A stretch of DNA of 64,000 bases. Source: Microvirga brassicacearum. Lineage in GTDB: Bacteria > Pseudomonadota > Alphaproteobacteria > Rhizobiales > Beijerinckiaceae. Every line of letters begins with the position of its first letter. Position 1 is the first letter of the stretch. A program made the translations under genes and the position numbers. The DNA is taken from positions 62,001 to 126,000 of the forward strand of contig NZ_VCMV01000006.1 of the NCBI RefSeq assembly GCF_008757455.1, given 5' to 3'. Of this stretch, positions 17,603 through 27,964 are shown piece after piece. Below the pieces are notes generated by a model, which was given only the letters and a program-made list of their open reading frames with translations, made no database searches and had not been told where the DNA came from.

Positions 17603-19309
17603 ATGTCTGCAGCTACACAATATACGCCGAGCCGTGACGATTTCGCAGCCCTGCTCGAAGAGTCGTTCCTGACCAACGAGATCAGCGAAGGCTCGGTCGT
17701 CAAGGGCATCGTGGTGGCGATCGAAAAAGACGTCGCCGTCATCGATATCGGCGCCAAGACGGAAGGGCGCGTCGCGCTCAAGGAATTTGCCGGCCCGAAC
17801 CGTGACCAGACGGTCAGCGTCGGTGACGAGGTCGAAGTCTATGTCGAGCGCATCGAAAACGCGCTCGGCGAAGCCGTCATCTCCCGCGACAAGGCTCGCC
17901 GGGAAGAGAGCTGGGTCAAGCTCGAGAAGGCCTTCGAGGCCAACGAGCGTGTCAACGGCACCATCTTCAATCAGGTCAAGGGTGGCTACACGGTCGATCT
18001 CGACGGCGCCGTGGCGTTCCTGCCGCGCTCCCAGGTCGATATCCGCCCCGTTCGCGACGTCACCCCGCTCATGGGCGTCAGCCAGCCGTTCCAGATCCTC
18101 AAGATGGATCGTCGCCGCGGCAACATCGTCGTGTCGCGCCGCACCGTTCTCGAAGAGAGCCGCGCCGAGCAGCGTTCCGAGCTCGTCGCCAACCTCGAAG
18201 AGGGTCAGGTCATCGACGGCGTGGTCAAGAACATCACCGAATACGGTGCGTTCGTCGACCTCGGCGGCATCGACGGCCTGCTCCATGTCACCGATATGGC
18301 ATGGCGCCGCGTGAACCACCCGTCCGAGGTCGTGAACATCGGCCAGACGGTCAAGGTCAAGATCATCAAGATCAACCACGAGACGCACCGCATCTCGCTC
18401 GGCATCAAGCAGCTCCTGGCTGATCCGTGGGAGGGCATCGCCGCCCGCTATCCGGTCGGCGCCAAGCTCAAGGGCCGCGTGACGAACATCACCGATTACG
18501 GCGCGTTCGTCGAACTGGAGCCGGGCATCGAAGGCCTGATCCACGTCTCCGAGATGTCCTGGACAAAGAAGAACGTCCACCCCGGCAAGATCATCTCCAC
18601 CTCACAAGAGGTTGAGGTCGTGATCCTCGAGGTCGACCAGGTGAAGCGCCGCATCTCGCTCGGCCTGAAGCAGACGCTTCAGAACCCGTGGGAGGCTTTC
18701 GCCGAACTGCATCCTGTCGGCTCGGAAGTCGAAGGCGAAGTGAAGAACAAGACCGAGTTCGGTCTCTTCATCGGCCTCGAGAACGACGTCGACGGCATGG
18801 TCCACCTCTCGGACCTCGACTGGAACCGTCCGGGCGAGCAGGTCATCGACGACTTCAAGAAGGGCGACATGGTTCGCGCGCAGGTTCTCGACGTGGACGT
18901 CGAGAAGGAGCGCATCTCGCTCGGCATCAAGCAGCTTGGCGGCGACCCCTTCGCGGAAGCCGGCGAGATCAAGAAGGGCCAGATCGTCACCTGCGAGGTT
19001 CTCGAGGTGAAGGATGGCGGCATCGAGGTGAAGATCGTCGACACCGACCTCTCCACCTTCATCAAGCGTAACGAGCTTGCCCGCGACCGTGGCGATCAGC
19101 GCCCCGAGCGTTTCGCCGCCGGCGAGAAGCTCGATGCCCGCGTCACCCAGTTCGACCGCAAGGCGCGCCGCGTGACCCTCTCGATCAAGGCCCTCCAGGT
19201 CGCGGAAGAGAAGGAAGCGATCGCGCAGTTCGGATCGAGCGACTCCGGTGCATCGCTCGGCGACATCCTCGGCGCGGCCCTCAACAAGGCCAAGACCGAC
19301 AAGAAGTAA
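17603..19309 (+). CDS. rpsA: 30S ribosomal protein S1
   Basis: A 568-residue protein with six S1 RNA-binding repeats. The first two (from about residue 25 and 110) are the degenerate ribosome-binding pair; repeats 3-6 show the canonical G-x-V-x-x-I-T-x-Y-G-A-F-V-x-L pattern (for example VVKNITEYGAFVDLGGIDG and RVTNITDYGAFVELEPGIEG). It recruits mRNA to the 30S subunit. ATG 17603 has AGGAG 5 nt upstream. A strong terminator follows, so it is not cotranscribed with sppA. Confidence 0.97.
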   Translation: MSAATQYTPSRDDFAALLEESFLTNEISEGSVVKGIVVAIEKDVAVIDIGAKTEGRVALKEFAGPNRDQTVSVGDEVEVYVERIENALGEAVISRDKARREESWVKLEKAFEANERVNGTIFNQVKGGYTVDLDGAVAFLPRSQVDIRPVRDVTPLMGVSQPFQILKMDRRRGNIVVSRRTVLEESRAEQRSELVANLEEGQVIDGVVKNITEYGAFVDLGGIDGLLHVTDMAWRRVNHPSEVVNIGQTVKVKIIKINHETHRISLGIKQLLADPWEGIAARYPVGAKLKGRVTNITDYGAFVELEPGIEGLIHVSEMSWTKKNVHPGKIISTSQEVEVVILEVDQVKRRISLGLKQTLQNPWEAFAELHPVGSEVEGEVKNKTEFGLFIGLENDVDGMVHLSDLDWNRPGEQVIDDFKKGDMVRAQVLDVDVEKERISLGIKQLGGDPFAEAGEIKKGQIVTCEVLEVKDGGIEVKIVDTDLSTFIKRNELARDRGDQRPERFAAGEKLDARVTQFDRKARRVTLSIKALQVAEEKEAIAQFGSSDSGASLGDILGAALNKAKTDKK

Positions 19310-19334
19310 GCGGGCCCGAAAAAGCTCAATCGAA

Positions 19335-19367
19335 GGCCCGCGCGTTTTCCACGCGCGGGCCTTTTTT
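19335..19367 (+). terminator. rho-independent terminator of rpsA
   Basis: GGCCCGCGCG (19335-19344), a 7-nt loop and CGCGCGGGCC (19352-19361) are followed by a T run. A 10-bp, nearly all-GC stem 25 nt after the rpsA stop. Confidence 0.9.
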
Positions 19368-19391
19368 GTTCAGGGATGCGGGGACGCCACC

Positions 19392-19796
19392 ATGCCATCC
19401 GGATATGAGGCGGGGCCGGTCGCACGGTTGAAAAACTGGGCGCGGTCGATCAAGACCGAAGTCGTCGCTCTCTATCTCGCGGCCAGGGACCCGCGTGTGC
19501 CGTGGTACGCCAAGGCCGTGGCGGCAGCGGTCGCGGCCTACGCGCTCAGCCCCATCGATCTCATTCCGGACTTCATCCCGGTCCTCGGCTATCTCGACGA
19601 TTTGATCCTGGTCCCCCTCGGCATCCTGCTTGCTGTGTGGCTGGTTCCGCCGGCGCTCATGGCCGAGTTCCGCGTTACCGCGCAGGACCGGGCCGAGCGA
19701 CCGGCAAGCAAAGCGGGCATGTGGGCGATCGTGGCATTGTGGCTCCTGGCCGCCATCCTGTTGCTCTGGATCTTCTGGCCGCAATCCGGAGTGTGA
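19392..19796 (+). CDS. YkvA-type DUF1232 membrane protein
   Basis: A 134-residue protein with the DUF1232 core WYAKAVAAAVAAYALSPIDL followed by IPDFIPVLGYLDDLILVPLG, then a second hydrophobic segment (GMWAIVALWLLAAILLLWIF) that anchors it in the inner membrane. The SPIDLIPD signature is diagnostic. The biochemical role of the family is not established. ATG 19392 begins just after the rpsA terminator; an earlier in-frame start would lie inside rpsA. Confidence 0.82.
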   Translation: MPSGYEAGPVARLKNWARSIKTEVVALYLAARDPRVPWYAKAVAAAVAAYALSPIDLIPDFIPVLGYLDDLILVPLGILLAVWLVPPALMAEFRVTAQDRAERPASKAGMWAIVALWLLAAILLLWIFWPQSGV

Positions 19797-19919
19797 CATT
19801 GCTGCAGAAAATAGGTTTCGGCGACGGATTCATTCTTGGCCTGATCTCTTGCCGCCCTATCTCGGTTCGCAATAGGGTGCCGCCTGTCGCGCGGGCCCAA
19901 CCATCATGAGACACAACCG

Positions 19920-20885
19920 ATGACCATCGACGCCGAAGCCATTGCCGACCGCCGCCGTTTGCGCCGCAAGCTCAGTTTCTGGCGCGTGGTGGGGATCCTC
20001 GCTCTCATTCTCGCCGTCGGCATCGCCGGCTACGTGGCGGCCACCCGGTTCGGCGTGACCGAGGGTCAGGCCCACGTGGCGAGGATTTCGGTCAACGGAT
20101 TCATTGCCGGCAACCAGCGCCTGGCCGACCTGATGGAGCGCGTCGGCAAAGCGAACTCGGTCTCGGGCGTCGTCGTGTCCATCAACAGCCCGGGCGGCAC
20201 CACCACCGGCTCCGAGGAACTTTTCCGCAACATCCGCGCGCTCTCGGCGAAAAAGCCCCTGGTGGCCTTCGTCGACGGCACCGCGGCGTCCGGCGGCTAC
20301 ATCACGGCGATCGCAGCCGATCATATCGTCGCACGCGAGACATCGCTCGTCGGCTCCATCGGCGTGTTGTTCCAATATCCGGATCTGTCGGGTCTGATGG
20401 ATCATGTCGGCGTCAAGGTGCAGGAGGTGAAATCCGCACCGCTGAAGGCCGAGCCGAGCCCCTTCAAGCCGACCAGCCCCGAGGCCCGCGCGGCGCTCGA
20501 ATCGGTGGTCAAAGATACCTATGAGTGGTTCAAGCGAATCGTTCGCGAGCGCCGGGGCATGTCCGACAGCGAGTTGGCGGCGGCCTCCACCGGCCAGATT
20601 TTCAGCGGTCACCAGGGCCTGCCGATGAAACTTGTCGACGCGGTCGGCGGCGAACGGGACGCGGTGATGTGGCTGGAACGCCAGAGAGGCCTTCGCAAGG
20701 ATTTGCCGATTCGCGACTGGAAGCCGCGCAGCGACCGGGATTTCTCGCTCTTTGCGTGGGCGGCGACCGGCGCCGATCTGTTCGGTCTCGAGAATATCGG
20801 CGAGGCATTCCGCCGGGCCGCGGACGGCGCGAAGGCGGCTCAGCTTGACGGTCTCTTAGCGGTCTGGCACCCTTCGGAAAAATAA
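19920..20885 (+). CDS. sppA: signal peptide peptidase SppA (short, S49 family)
   Basis: A 321-residue inner-membrane serine protease that degrades leftover signal peptides. It has one N-terminal membrane anchor (about residues 24-43). The Ser/Lys dyad is visible: Ser124 in [10 protein letters not shown] and Lys176 in [13 protein letters not shown], 52 residues apart, as in the Bacillus-type short SppA (Ser147/Lys199). SINSPGG (the oxyanion strand) precedes. It starts 123 bp after the DUF1232 gene and is followed by ihfB after 26 bp. Confidence 0.93.
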   Translation: MTIDAEAIADRRRLRRKLSFWRVVGILALILAVGIAGYVAATRFGVTEGQAHVARISVNGFIAGNQRLADLMERVGKANSVSGVVVSINSPGGTTTGSEELFRNIRALSAKKPLVAFVDGTAASGGYITAIAADHIVARETSLVGSIGVLFQYPDLSGLMDHVGVKVQEVKSAPLKAEPSPFKPTSPEARAALESVVKDTYEWFKRIVRERRGMSDSELAAASTGQIFSGHQGLPMKLVDAVGGERDAVMWLERQRGLRKDLPIRDWKPRSDRDFSLFAWAATGADLFGLENIGEAFRRAADGAKAAQLDGLLAVWHPSEK

Positions 20886-20911
20886 AGCAGCGTCAACCAT
20901 ATAGCCGTTAC

Positions 20912-21220
20912 ATGATCAAATCCGAACTCGTGCTCAAACTCGCTGAGCAGAACCCTCATTTGTATCAGCGCGACGTCGAGAACATCGTCAACGCGATTCT
21001 CGACACCATCGCTGATGCCCTCGCGAGAGGTGACCGCGTCGAGCTGCGGGGCTTTGGCGCGTTCTCCGTCAAGAAGCGTGACGCCCGGACCGGACGCAAT
21101 CCGCGCACCGGCGAATCGGTCTCCATTTCCGAGAAGGTCGTGCCGGTGTTCAAGACCGGCAAGGAGATGCGGCAGCGGCTCAACGTGCCGCAGAAGGTCC
21201 TCAAGACCGCCGCCCAATGA
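20912..21220 (+). CDS. ihfB: integration host factor subunit beta
   Basis: A 102-residue HU/IHF DNA-bending protein. [23 protein letters not shown] is the dimerisation helix pair; [26 protein letters not shown] holds the beta arm with the Pro of the intercalating tip (GRNPRTGE), and [20 protein letters not shown] closes the fold. The start region and tail match IhfB rather than HU. It partners IhfA, not in this window. Downstream of sppA, as in many alphaproteobacteria. Confidence 0.95.
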   Translation: MIKSELVLKLAEQNPHLYQRDVENIVNAILDTIADALARGDRVELRGFGAFSVKKRDARTGRNPRTGESVSISEKVVPVFKTGKEMRQRLNVPQKVLKTAAQ

Positions 21221-21236
21221 GCCGAGAGGATTGCCT

Positions 21237-21584
21237 GTGATTCGCTTCCTGAAGGCGCTTGTCCTTCTGCCCATTGCGATCCTGATCGTGCTGCTTGCCG
21301 TCGCGAATCGGCAGATGGTGACCCTGTCGCTCGATCCGTTTTCTCAAGCCGCGCCGGAATTCGCGATCGGATTGCCGCTCTTTGCGGTGATCTTCGGCGC
21401 CGTGATGGTCGGCGTCGTGATCGGCGGAATCGCCGCCTGGCTCGCGGAGGGCAAGCACCGTCGCGAACGGCGCCGCTACCGGCGCGAGGCGAATACACTC
21501 CGATCCGAAACCGAGCGGCTGAAAGCCGGGAAGCCGGCCTCTGGCCTGCCGGCGATTCCACCCTCTCATTCCGCCCTGCTCTAG
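21237..21584 (+). CDS. LapA-domain (DUF1049) inner-membrane protein
   Basis: A 115-residue protein with two membrane helices (about 4-22 and 43-66) and a basic, coiled-coil-like C-terminal tail (KHRRERRRYRREANTLRSE). Start GTG 21237 is chosen for the GAGAGGA run at 21224-21230 and because the protein begins with the first helix; a longer frame overlaps ihfB. E. coli LapA acts with LapB in lipopolysaccharide assembly control; the same role here is inference from the domain. Confidence 0.78.
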   Translation: MIRFLKALVLLPIAILIVLLAVANRQMVTLSLDPFSQAAPEFAIGLPLFAVIFGAVMVGVVIGGIAAWLAEGKHRRERRRYRREANTLRSETERLKAGKPASGLPAIPPSHSALL

Positions 21585-21591
21585 AGTCATC

Positions 21592-22539
21592 ATGCGCGTC
21601 GTCACCTCCGCCGAAATCGACCAGGTCCTCACCTTTCCGGCGTTGATCGATGCGCTCGCTGATGCGTTTCGCAGCGACATGGTCACGCCGATCCGCCATC
21701 ACCACGAGATCGAACGCGCACAGTCGCACGGGACGCTCCTGCTGATGCCCGCCTGGAGCGGTGCCGGATCTCCAGACAGCTTTCTGGGCGTGAAGGTCGT
21801 GTCGGTTTTCCCGGATAACGGCGCGAAGAACCTCCCGAGCGTGCTCGGCACCTATTTGCTGATGGACGGCACCACCGGTGCGCCTCGCGCGGCACTCGAT
21901 GGAACGCGGCTGACCGTGTGGCGCACCGCCGCCGCCTCGGCGCTCGCGGCCCGCTTCCTGGCGCCGCCGGAGGCCGCCCGGATGGTCATGGTCGGATCGG
22001 GGTCCCTCGCGCCGTTCCTGATCCGCGCCCATATGAGCCAGAGGCCGATCCGCGAAGTGATGCTCTGGAATCACAAACCCGAAAAAGCCGCGACGCTCGC
22101 AGCGATCCTCCGGGATGAGGGCCTTCCCGTCACGGCGACGACCGATCTCGAAGGTGCGGTCCGCCAAGCCGATCTCGTCTCTTGCGCGACGCTATCGCGG
22201 GAGCCGATCGTCCAGGGTGAATGGCTGGAGGCCGGAACGCATGTAGACTTGGTCGGCGCGTTCAATCTCATGATGCGCGAAGTGGACGACCGCGCGCTCC
22301 AGCGCTCACAGGTCTATGTGGACACGAAGGCCGCGAAATCCGAGGGCGGCGACGTGGCGCTCGCCTTGCGGAGCGGAGCGATTGCGGAGAGCGCCGTGCG
22401 CGGCGATCTGTTCGACCTTTGCGCCCGAGGTCCATCACGCGCCCCCGAGGCCATCACGCTCTTCAAATCCGTCGGCACGGCGCTGGAAGATCTGGCTGCG
22501 GCAATGCTGGTCTGGCGCAGCCTTCCCAAGCCCGCATAG
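21592..22539 (+). CDS. ornithine cyclodeaminase / mu-crystallin family protein
   Basis: A 315-residue NAD(P)-binding protein. The Rossmann region is MVMVGSGSLAPFLIRAHM (about 123-140), the substrate-binding lysine is in FLGVKVVSVFPDN (about 63-75), and D-L-V-G-A-F closes the catalytic part. Members include ornithine cyclodeaminase, ketimine reductases and alanine dehydrogenases; the sequence alone does not tell which. It sits 7 bp after the LapA gene and 12 bp before trpF, in an otherwise tryptophan/chromatin-oriented row, so it is likely cotranscribed. Confidence 0.82.
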   Translation: MRVVTSAEIDQVLTFPALIDALADAFRSDMVTPIRHHHEIERAQSHGTLLLMPAWSGAGSPDSFLGVKVVSVFPDNGAKNLPSVLGTYLLMDGTTGAPRAALDGTRLTVWRTAAASALAARFLAPPEAARMVMVGSGSLAPFLIRAHMSQRPIREVMLWNHKPEKAATLAAILRDEGLPVTATTDLEGAVRQADLVSCATLSREPIVQGEWLEAGTHVDLVGAFNLMMREVDDRALQRSQVYVDTKAAKSEGGDVALALRSGAIAESAVRGDLFDLCARGPSRAPEAITLFKSVGTALEDLAAAMLVWRSLPKPA

Positions 22540-22551
22540 ACTGACGCCGGC

Positions 22552-23220
22552 ATGGACCGTCTCATCAAGATCTGCGGGCTCTCGACGCCCGAGACCCTCG
22601 ACGCCGCCCTCGCATCAGGCGCGGATCTCGTCGGATTCGTGCGCTTCGCCAAAAGCCCGCGTCATGTGGATCTCGACACCGGACGGACGCTGTCCCACCA
22701 AGCAAAGGGACGCGCGCAACGCGTCGTGCTGCTGGTCGACCCGGATGATGCGGCCATCGCGGAGGCGATCGAGGCGCTCGATCCGGACATGCTTCAGCTG
22801 CACGGGGCCGAGACGCCCACACGTGTCGCCGCCATTCGCGCGCGCTTCGGACGGCCTGTCCTGAAGGCCATCGGCGTCGCGGATGCGGGCGACCTTGCAA
22901 CCGCCGCCGATTATGCGGGCATCGCCGATTATCTTCTGCTCGATGCGAAGCCGCCGCGCACGGGCGATGCCCTGCCGGGCGGCAACGGGCTGCCGTTCGA
23001 CTGGACGCTGCTTGCCGGGCTTGACCCGGCGCTTGCGTTCATGTTGTCAGGAGGCCTCGAGCCTCAGAATGTCGCCGAGGCGATCCGGCTGGCCCGGCCG
23101 GACGCGGTCGATGTCTCGTCCGGGGTGGAAAGCCGGCCAGGGATCAAGGATCCCGACCGGATCGAGGCGTTCATCAGGGCGGCGCGGGCGGCTTTCGCTG
23201 CTTCGCCCATCGAGAAATAA
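22552..23220 (+). CDS. trpF: phosphoribosylanthranilate isomerase
   Basis: A 222-residue TIM-barrel enzyme of tryptophan synthesis. The catalytic cysteine is in IKICGLSTPE (residue 8) and the catalytic Asp in LLLDAKPP (about 126). FMLSGGLEPQNVAEAI binds the phosphate and DVSSGVESRPGIKDPDRI is the family C-terminus. First of the trpF-trpB-trpA row. Confidence 0.96.
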   Translation: MDRLIKICGLSTPETLDAALASGADLVGFVRFAKSPRHVDLDTGRTLSHQAKGRAQRVVLLVDPDDAAIAEAIEALDPDMLQLHGAETPTRVAAIRARFGRPVLKAIGVADAGDLATAADYAGIADYLLLDAKPPRTGDALPGGNGLPFDWTLLAGLDPALAFMLSGGLEPQNVAEAIRLARPDAVDVSSGVESRPGIKDPDRIEAFIRAARAAFAASPIEK

Positions 23221-23264
23221 CGCCATCTCTTCGAGATGCGGCATCAGCGTAAGGCAGGACCGGC

Positions 23265-24482
<1,218 letters not shown>

Positions 24483-24494
24483 GGCTCCGCTTTT

Positions 24495-24619
24495 CACCTC
24501 TCCCCACCGGGGAGAGGTCGCGAGCCCAAGGCGAGCGGGTGAGGGCCTTGCGCCCTTTCCGGCTTGGTCTTAACCCCTCACCCGGCGCTCCGCGCCGACC
24601 TCTCCCAAAAGGAGAGGTG
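24495..24619. repeat. palindromic intergenic repeat, CACCTCTCC family (copy 1)
   Basis: The outer arms CACCTCTCC (24495-24503) and GGAGAGGTG (24611-24619) enclose a nested, related inner set (GGGGAGAGGTCG, GGGTGAGGG, CCCTCACCC, CGACCTCTCCC). The same words, in a shuffled order, make up the repeat at 54836-54950. It fills the trpB-trpA gap, and its right edge overlaps the ribosome-binding site of trpA (GGAG at 24619-24622). Confidence 0.8.
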
Positions 24620-24630
24620 GAGTCGTGCCC

Positions 24631-25470
24631 ATGACAACACGCATCGAAGCCCGTTTTGAAAAATGCCGTCGGGAGGGCCGCGCGGCCCTCGTCACCTATG
24701 TGATGGCAGGCGACCCGGACCCGGAAACCTCGCTTGAGATTCTCAAGAGCCTGCCGAGAGCCGGCGCGGATATCGTCGAGTTCGGCCTGCCCTTCACCGA
24801 CCCGATGGCGGATGGACCGGCGATTCAGGCGGCGGGTCTGCGGGCTCTGAAGGTCGGGCAGAACACCGTCAAGACCCTGGAGCTGGTCCGGCGCTTCCGC
24901 GAGGGCGATGCCGACACGCCCGTGATCCTGATGGGCTATTTCAACCCGATCCACACCTATGGCCGCGACCGCTTTCTGGTGGACGCCAGGCAAGCCGGTG
25001 TCGATGGCCTGATCGTGGTCGACCTCCCGCCCGAAGAGGACGATGAATTGTGCCTGCCGGCCCTGGAGGCCGGCCTCGCCTTCATCCGCCTGGCAACCCC
25101 GACCACGGACGACAAGCGCCTGCCGGCGGTCCTCGCCAATACCGCCGGGTTCGTTTATTACGTTTCGATCACCGGCATCACCGGCATGGCGACCCCCGAT
25201 TTCGGCAAGGTCGCGATGGCGGTGGAGCGGATCAAGCGCCACACCCCTCTTCCCGTGGTGGTCGGGTTTGGCGTCAAGAGCGGCGCGCACGCGGCGGCAG
25301 TGGCGCGCGGAGCCGACGGGGTGGTGGTCGGGTCGGCGTTGATCGATGCCCTCAATGGCACCCTCGACGCCGATGATCGCGCCACCTCGCGATCGGTCGA
25401 GGCCGTCACCACATTGGTGAAGGAGCTGAGCGAGGGCGTCCGTTCGGTGAGCAAGCGGGAAGCCGCGTGA
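24631..25470 (+). CDS. trpA: tryptophan synthase alpha chain
   Basis: A 279-residue TIM-barrel enzyme cleaving indole-3-glycerol phosphate and channelling indole to TrpB. The catalytic Glu and Asp are in [15 protein letters not shown] (about 47-61). [11 protein letters not shown] and [12 protein letters not shown] bind the phosphate. ATG 24631 has GGAG at 24619-24622 with 8 nt spacing; GTG 24625 is the alternative. Part of this ribosome-binding site belongs to the preceding repeat. Confidence 0.96.
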   Translation: MTTRIEARFEKCRREGRAALVTYVMAGDPDPETSLEILKSLPRAGADIVEFGLPFTDPMADGPAIQAAGLRALKVGQNTVKTLELVRRFREGDADTPVILMGYFNPIHTYGRDRFLVDARQAGVDGLIVVDLPPEEDDELCLPALEAGLAFIRLATPTTDDKRLPAVLANTAGFVYYVSITGITGMATPDFGKVAMAVERIKRHTPLPVVVGFGVKSGAHAAAVARGADGVVVGSALIDALNGTLDADDRATSRSVEAVTTLVKELSEGVRSVSKREAA

Positions 25471-25484
25471 AATCAACCGCATCC

Positions 25485-25533
25485 TCATCCTGAGGGCTGC
25501 AAAGCAGCATCTCCAAGGATGCAGGAGGCGGTT
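25485..25533. repeat. compound hairpin repeat between trpA and accD
   Basis: Nested inverted arms: AACCGCATCCT (25485-25495) against AGGAGGCGGTT (about 25523-25533, one mismatch), GCATCC against GGATGC, and an inner GCTGC-AAA-GCAGC. This resembles the CATCCTGAGG...AAGGATG elements dispersed in Bradyrhizobium-like genomes. No T run, so not an ordinary terminator. Confidence 0.6.
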
Positions 25534-25581
25534 CCAGAGGGCGCCCAGATTGCGGGCGACCGCTGAACGAAGGATAGAGTC

Positions 25582-26442
25582 ATGAACTGGATCTCCGAAG
25601 TCGTTCGCCCAAGAATCAAGACGCTCTTCAAGCGCGAAGCGCCGGACAATCTCTGGATCAAGTGCCCGGATACCGGCCAGGTCGTGTTCCACAAGGACGT
25701 GGAGACGAACCAATGGGTCATTCCCGGCTCGAACCACCACATGCGGATCTCCGCCACCCAGCGCCTCGGCCTGATGTTCGACGGCGGGACATGGCTCGAT
25801 GTGGCGCTGCCTGAGGTCGCGATCGATCCGCTCAAGTTCCGCGACGAGAAGCGCTACATCGACCGCCTGAAGGACGCTCGCGCCAAGACCGGCCAGCAGG
25901 ACGCCTTCAAGGTCGGCTTCGGGCGCGTCGAGAACATTCCGATGACCCTCGCGGTGCAGGATTTCGGCTTCATGGGCGGTTCGCTCGGCATGGCGGCGGG
26001 CGAAGCCTTCGTCAAAGGCGCCATGACGGCGCTGGAGAAGAACACCCCCTACGTCCTGTTCGCCGGCTCGGGCGGCGCGCGCATGCAGGAGGGCATTCTC
26101 TCGCTCATGCAGATGCCCCGCACCACTGTCGGCATTCGCCGCCTGCGCGAAGCGAAACTGCCCTACATCGTGGTTCTCACCAACCCGACCACCGGCGGCG
26201 TCACAGCCTCCTATGCCATGCTGGGCGATGTTCATATTGCGGAGCCGGGCGCGTTGATCGGTTTTGCGGGTCCGCGCGTGATCGAGCAGACCATCCGCGA
26301 AAAACTCCCCGATGGCTTCCAGCGCGCCGAATATCTCAAGGATCACGGCATGGTCGATATGGTGGTGCACCGGCACGACCTGAAAGCCACCATCGCGCGC
26401 CTCGCAGGCCTCTTCATGAAGGCGCCGGCGATCGCCGCCTAG
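25582..26442 (+). CDS. accD: acetyl-CoA carboxylase carboxyltransferase subunit beta
   Basis: A 286-residue beta half of the carboxyltransferase, first step of fatty-acid synthesis. The crotonase-like core is clear ([60 protein letters not shown]). The N-terminal zinc ribbon, four Cys in E. coli, is degenerate: [10 protein letters not shown] keeps one Cys and VIPGSNHHM has none, so a metal site is not possible. The same loss occurs in rhizobial relatives. It precedes folC, as usual in the order. The stop codon overlaps the start of a palindromic repeat. Confidence 0.96.
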   Translation: MNWISEVVRPRIKTLFKREAPDNLWIKCPDTGQVVFHKDVETNQWVIPGSNHHMRISATQRLGLMFDGGTWLDVALPEVAIDPLKFRDEKRYIDRLKDARAKTGQQDAFKVGFGRVENIPMTLAVQDFGFMGGSLGMAAGEAFVKGAMTALEKNTPYVLFAGSGGARMQEGILSLMQMPRTTVGIRRLREAKLPYIVVLTNPTTGGVTASYAMLGDVHIAEPGALIGFAGPRVIEQTIREKLPDGFQRAEYLKDHGMVDMVVHRHDLKATIARLAGLFMKAPAIAA

Positions 26443-26491
26443 AGCAGGATGCCGAAACGCGTGAAGCGGTTTTCGGCCACCATCATGCTCC
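26442..26491. repeat. hairpin repeat directly at the accD stop codon
   Basis: GAGCAGGATG (26442-26451) pairs with CATCATGCTC (26481-26490) with one mismatch, and inner GCCGAAA with TTTTCGGC. The first base is the last base of the accD TAG. The element is of the widespread AGAGCAGGATG...CATCATGCTC kind of alphaproteobacterial intergenic palindrome. Confidence 0.65.
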
Positions 26492-26571
26492 AGGTTGAAT
26501 AAACGTCTTACTTCATCGTCGCACGCGCGTCCGGGCTCTCACTTTCCGACTGCGCGACAGGGGCCCCGACC

Positions 26572-27897
26572 ATGGAATCTTCCGATGCGCTGATCGCGCG
26601 TTTTCTCGCGCTGCATCCAAAGACCATCGACCTGTCGCTGGGCCGCATCCAGCGCCTGCTCGGCCAACTCGGCCATCCTGAACGCCGCCTCCCGCCGGTG
26701 ATCCACGTGGCGGGAACCAACGGCAAGGGCTCGACCATCGCGTTCATGCGCGCGATTCTCGAGAGCGCCGGGCTTGCAGTCCACGTCTATACGTCACCGC
26801 ATTTGGTGCGCTTCCACGAGCGCATTCGGCTCGGTCGTCTCAACGGCGGGCAATATGTGAGCGAGGAGCGTTTGGTCGAGGCGTTCCGCCGCTGCGAGGC
26901 GGTCAATGCCGGCCAGCCAATCACCGTGTTCGAAATCACCACCGCGGCTGCGATCCTGCTGTTTTCGGAAGAGCCTGCGGATGTGCTGTTGCTGGAAGTA
27001 GGCCTCGGCGGCCAGTTCGATGCCACCAACGTGATCGACCACCCCGCCGCCGCCGTGGTGACGCCCATCGGCCACGACCACGCGGAATATCTCGGCACCA
27101 CGCTGGAGGGCATCGCCCGCGAGAAGGCCGGCATCTTCAAGCGCGGTTGTCCGGCCGTGATCGCCCCGCAGGATTACCTGCCCGCCGACCAGACCTTGCG
27201 GGCGGAGGCCGAGCGCATCGGCGCTTCGCCCCTCTTCGTCGGCATGCAGGATTTCTCCGTTCACGAGGAGAGCGGCCGCCTCGTTTATCAGGACGAGAAG
27301 GGCCTGCTCGACCTGCCCCGGCCGCGCCTTGTCGGCCGCCACCAGTTCGTCAATGCAGGCACCGCCATCGCCGCCTTGCGCGCCGCCGGTTTCGAGCAAT
27401 TCGAGACCTCGGCTTTCGAGTCCGGATTGACCCGAGCCGAATGGCCGGGGCGTCTGCAGCGTCTGACGAAGGGTCGGCTGCCCGGCCTCGCGCCGGAGGG
27501 CTGCGAGCTCTGGCTCGACGGCGGTCACAATGCGGACGGGGGGCGGGTTCTCGCCGCCGCCATGGCCGACCAGAGCGAGCGCAAGGACGGGCCGCTGGTG
27601 CTGATCGTCGGCATGCTCGGCACCAAGGATTCGGATGCCTTCTTCCGCAATTTCATCGGCCTTGCCCGCGAGGTCATCGCCGTGCCGATCAGCGGCCAGA
27701 TCGCCGCGCGGCCGGCCGACGAGGTGGCGGCGATCGCCGCAGGCGTCGGCCTCACCACCTCGGTCCAGCCGAGCGTAGAATCAGCGCTGGCATCGCTCCA
27801 CGACTACGTCTGGGACCACCCGCCACGGATCCTGATCTGCGGATCGCTGTACCTTGCGGGCGAGGTGCTGGCGGCGAACGGAACGCTGCCTCAGTAG
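26572..27897 (+). CDS. folC: bifunctional folylpolyglutamate synthase / dihydrofolate synthase
   Basis: A 441-residue Mur-ligase-like enzyme adding glutamate to dihydropteroate and to folates. The P-loop is IHVAGTNGKGSTIAF (about 44-58), followed by YTSPHLVRFHERI, LEVGLGGQFDATNV, the carbamylated-Lys region ITPIGHDHAEYLG equivalent (VTPIGHDHAEYLG) and the C-terminal LWLDGGHNADGGR. Normal length. It ends with a bidirectional terminator facing trxA. Confidence 0.95.
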   Translation: MESSDALIARFLALHPKTIDLSLGRIQRLLGQLGHPERRLPPVIHVAGTNGKGSTIAFMRAILESAGLAVHVYTSPHLVRFHERIRLGRLNGGQYVSEERLVEAFRRCEAVNAGQPITVFEITTAAAILLFSEEPADVLLLEVGLGGQFDATNVIDHPAAAVVTPIGHDHAEYLGTTLEGIAREKAGIFKRGCPAVIAPQDYLPADQTLRAEAERIGASPLFVGMQDFSVHEESGRLVYQDEKGLLDLPRPRLVGRHQFVNAGTAIAALRAAGFEQFETSAFESGLTRAEWPGRLQRLTKGRLPGLAPEGCELWLDGGHNADGGRVLAAAMADQSERKDGPLVLIVGMLGTKDSDAFFRNFIGLAREVIAVPISGQIAARPADEVAAIAAGVGLTTSVQPSVESALASLHDYVWDHPPRILICGSLYLAGEVLAANGTLPQ

Positions 27898-27916
27898 GGA
27901 TTGAAACCTCCCGACG

Positions 27917-27943
27917 AAAAAAGGGACCTCGCGGTCCCTTTTT
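27917..27943. terminator. bidirectional rho-independent terminator between folC and trxA
   Basis: A six-A run, GGGACC (27923-27928), TCGC loop, GGTCCC (27933-27938) and five T. Symmetrical, so it serves folC (plus) and trxA (minus, ending at 27965). Confidence 0.9.
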
Positions 27944-27964
27944 GTTTATCCCGGCAGCCCGAAT

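Noticed and set aside
24495-24619. CRISPR-like or IS-derived origin for the trpB-trpA repeat
   Set aside because: There are no regularly spaced direct repeats, no transposase remnant and no target duplication. It is an imperfect palindrome of a known general kind.
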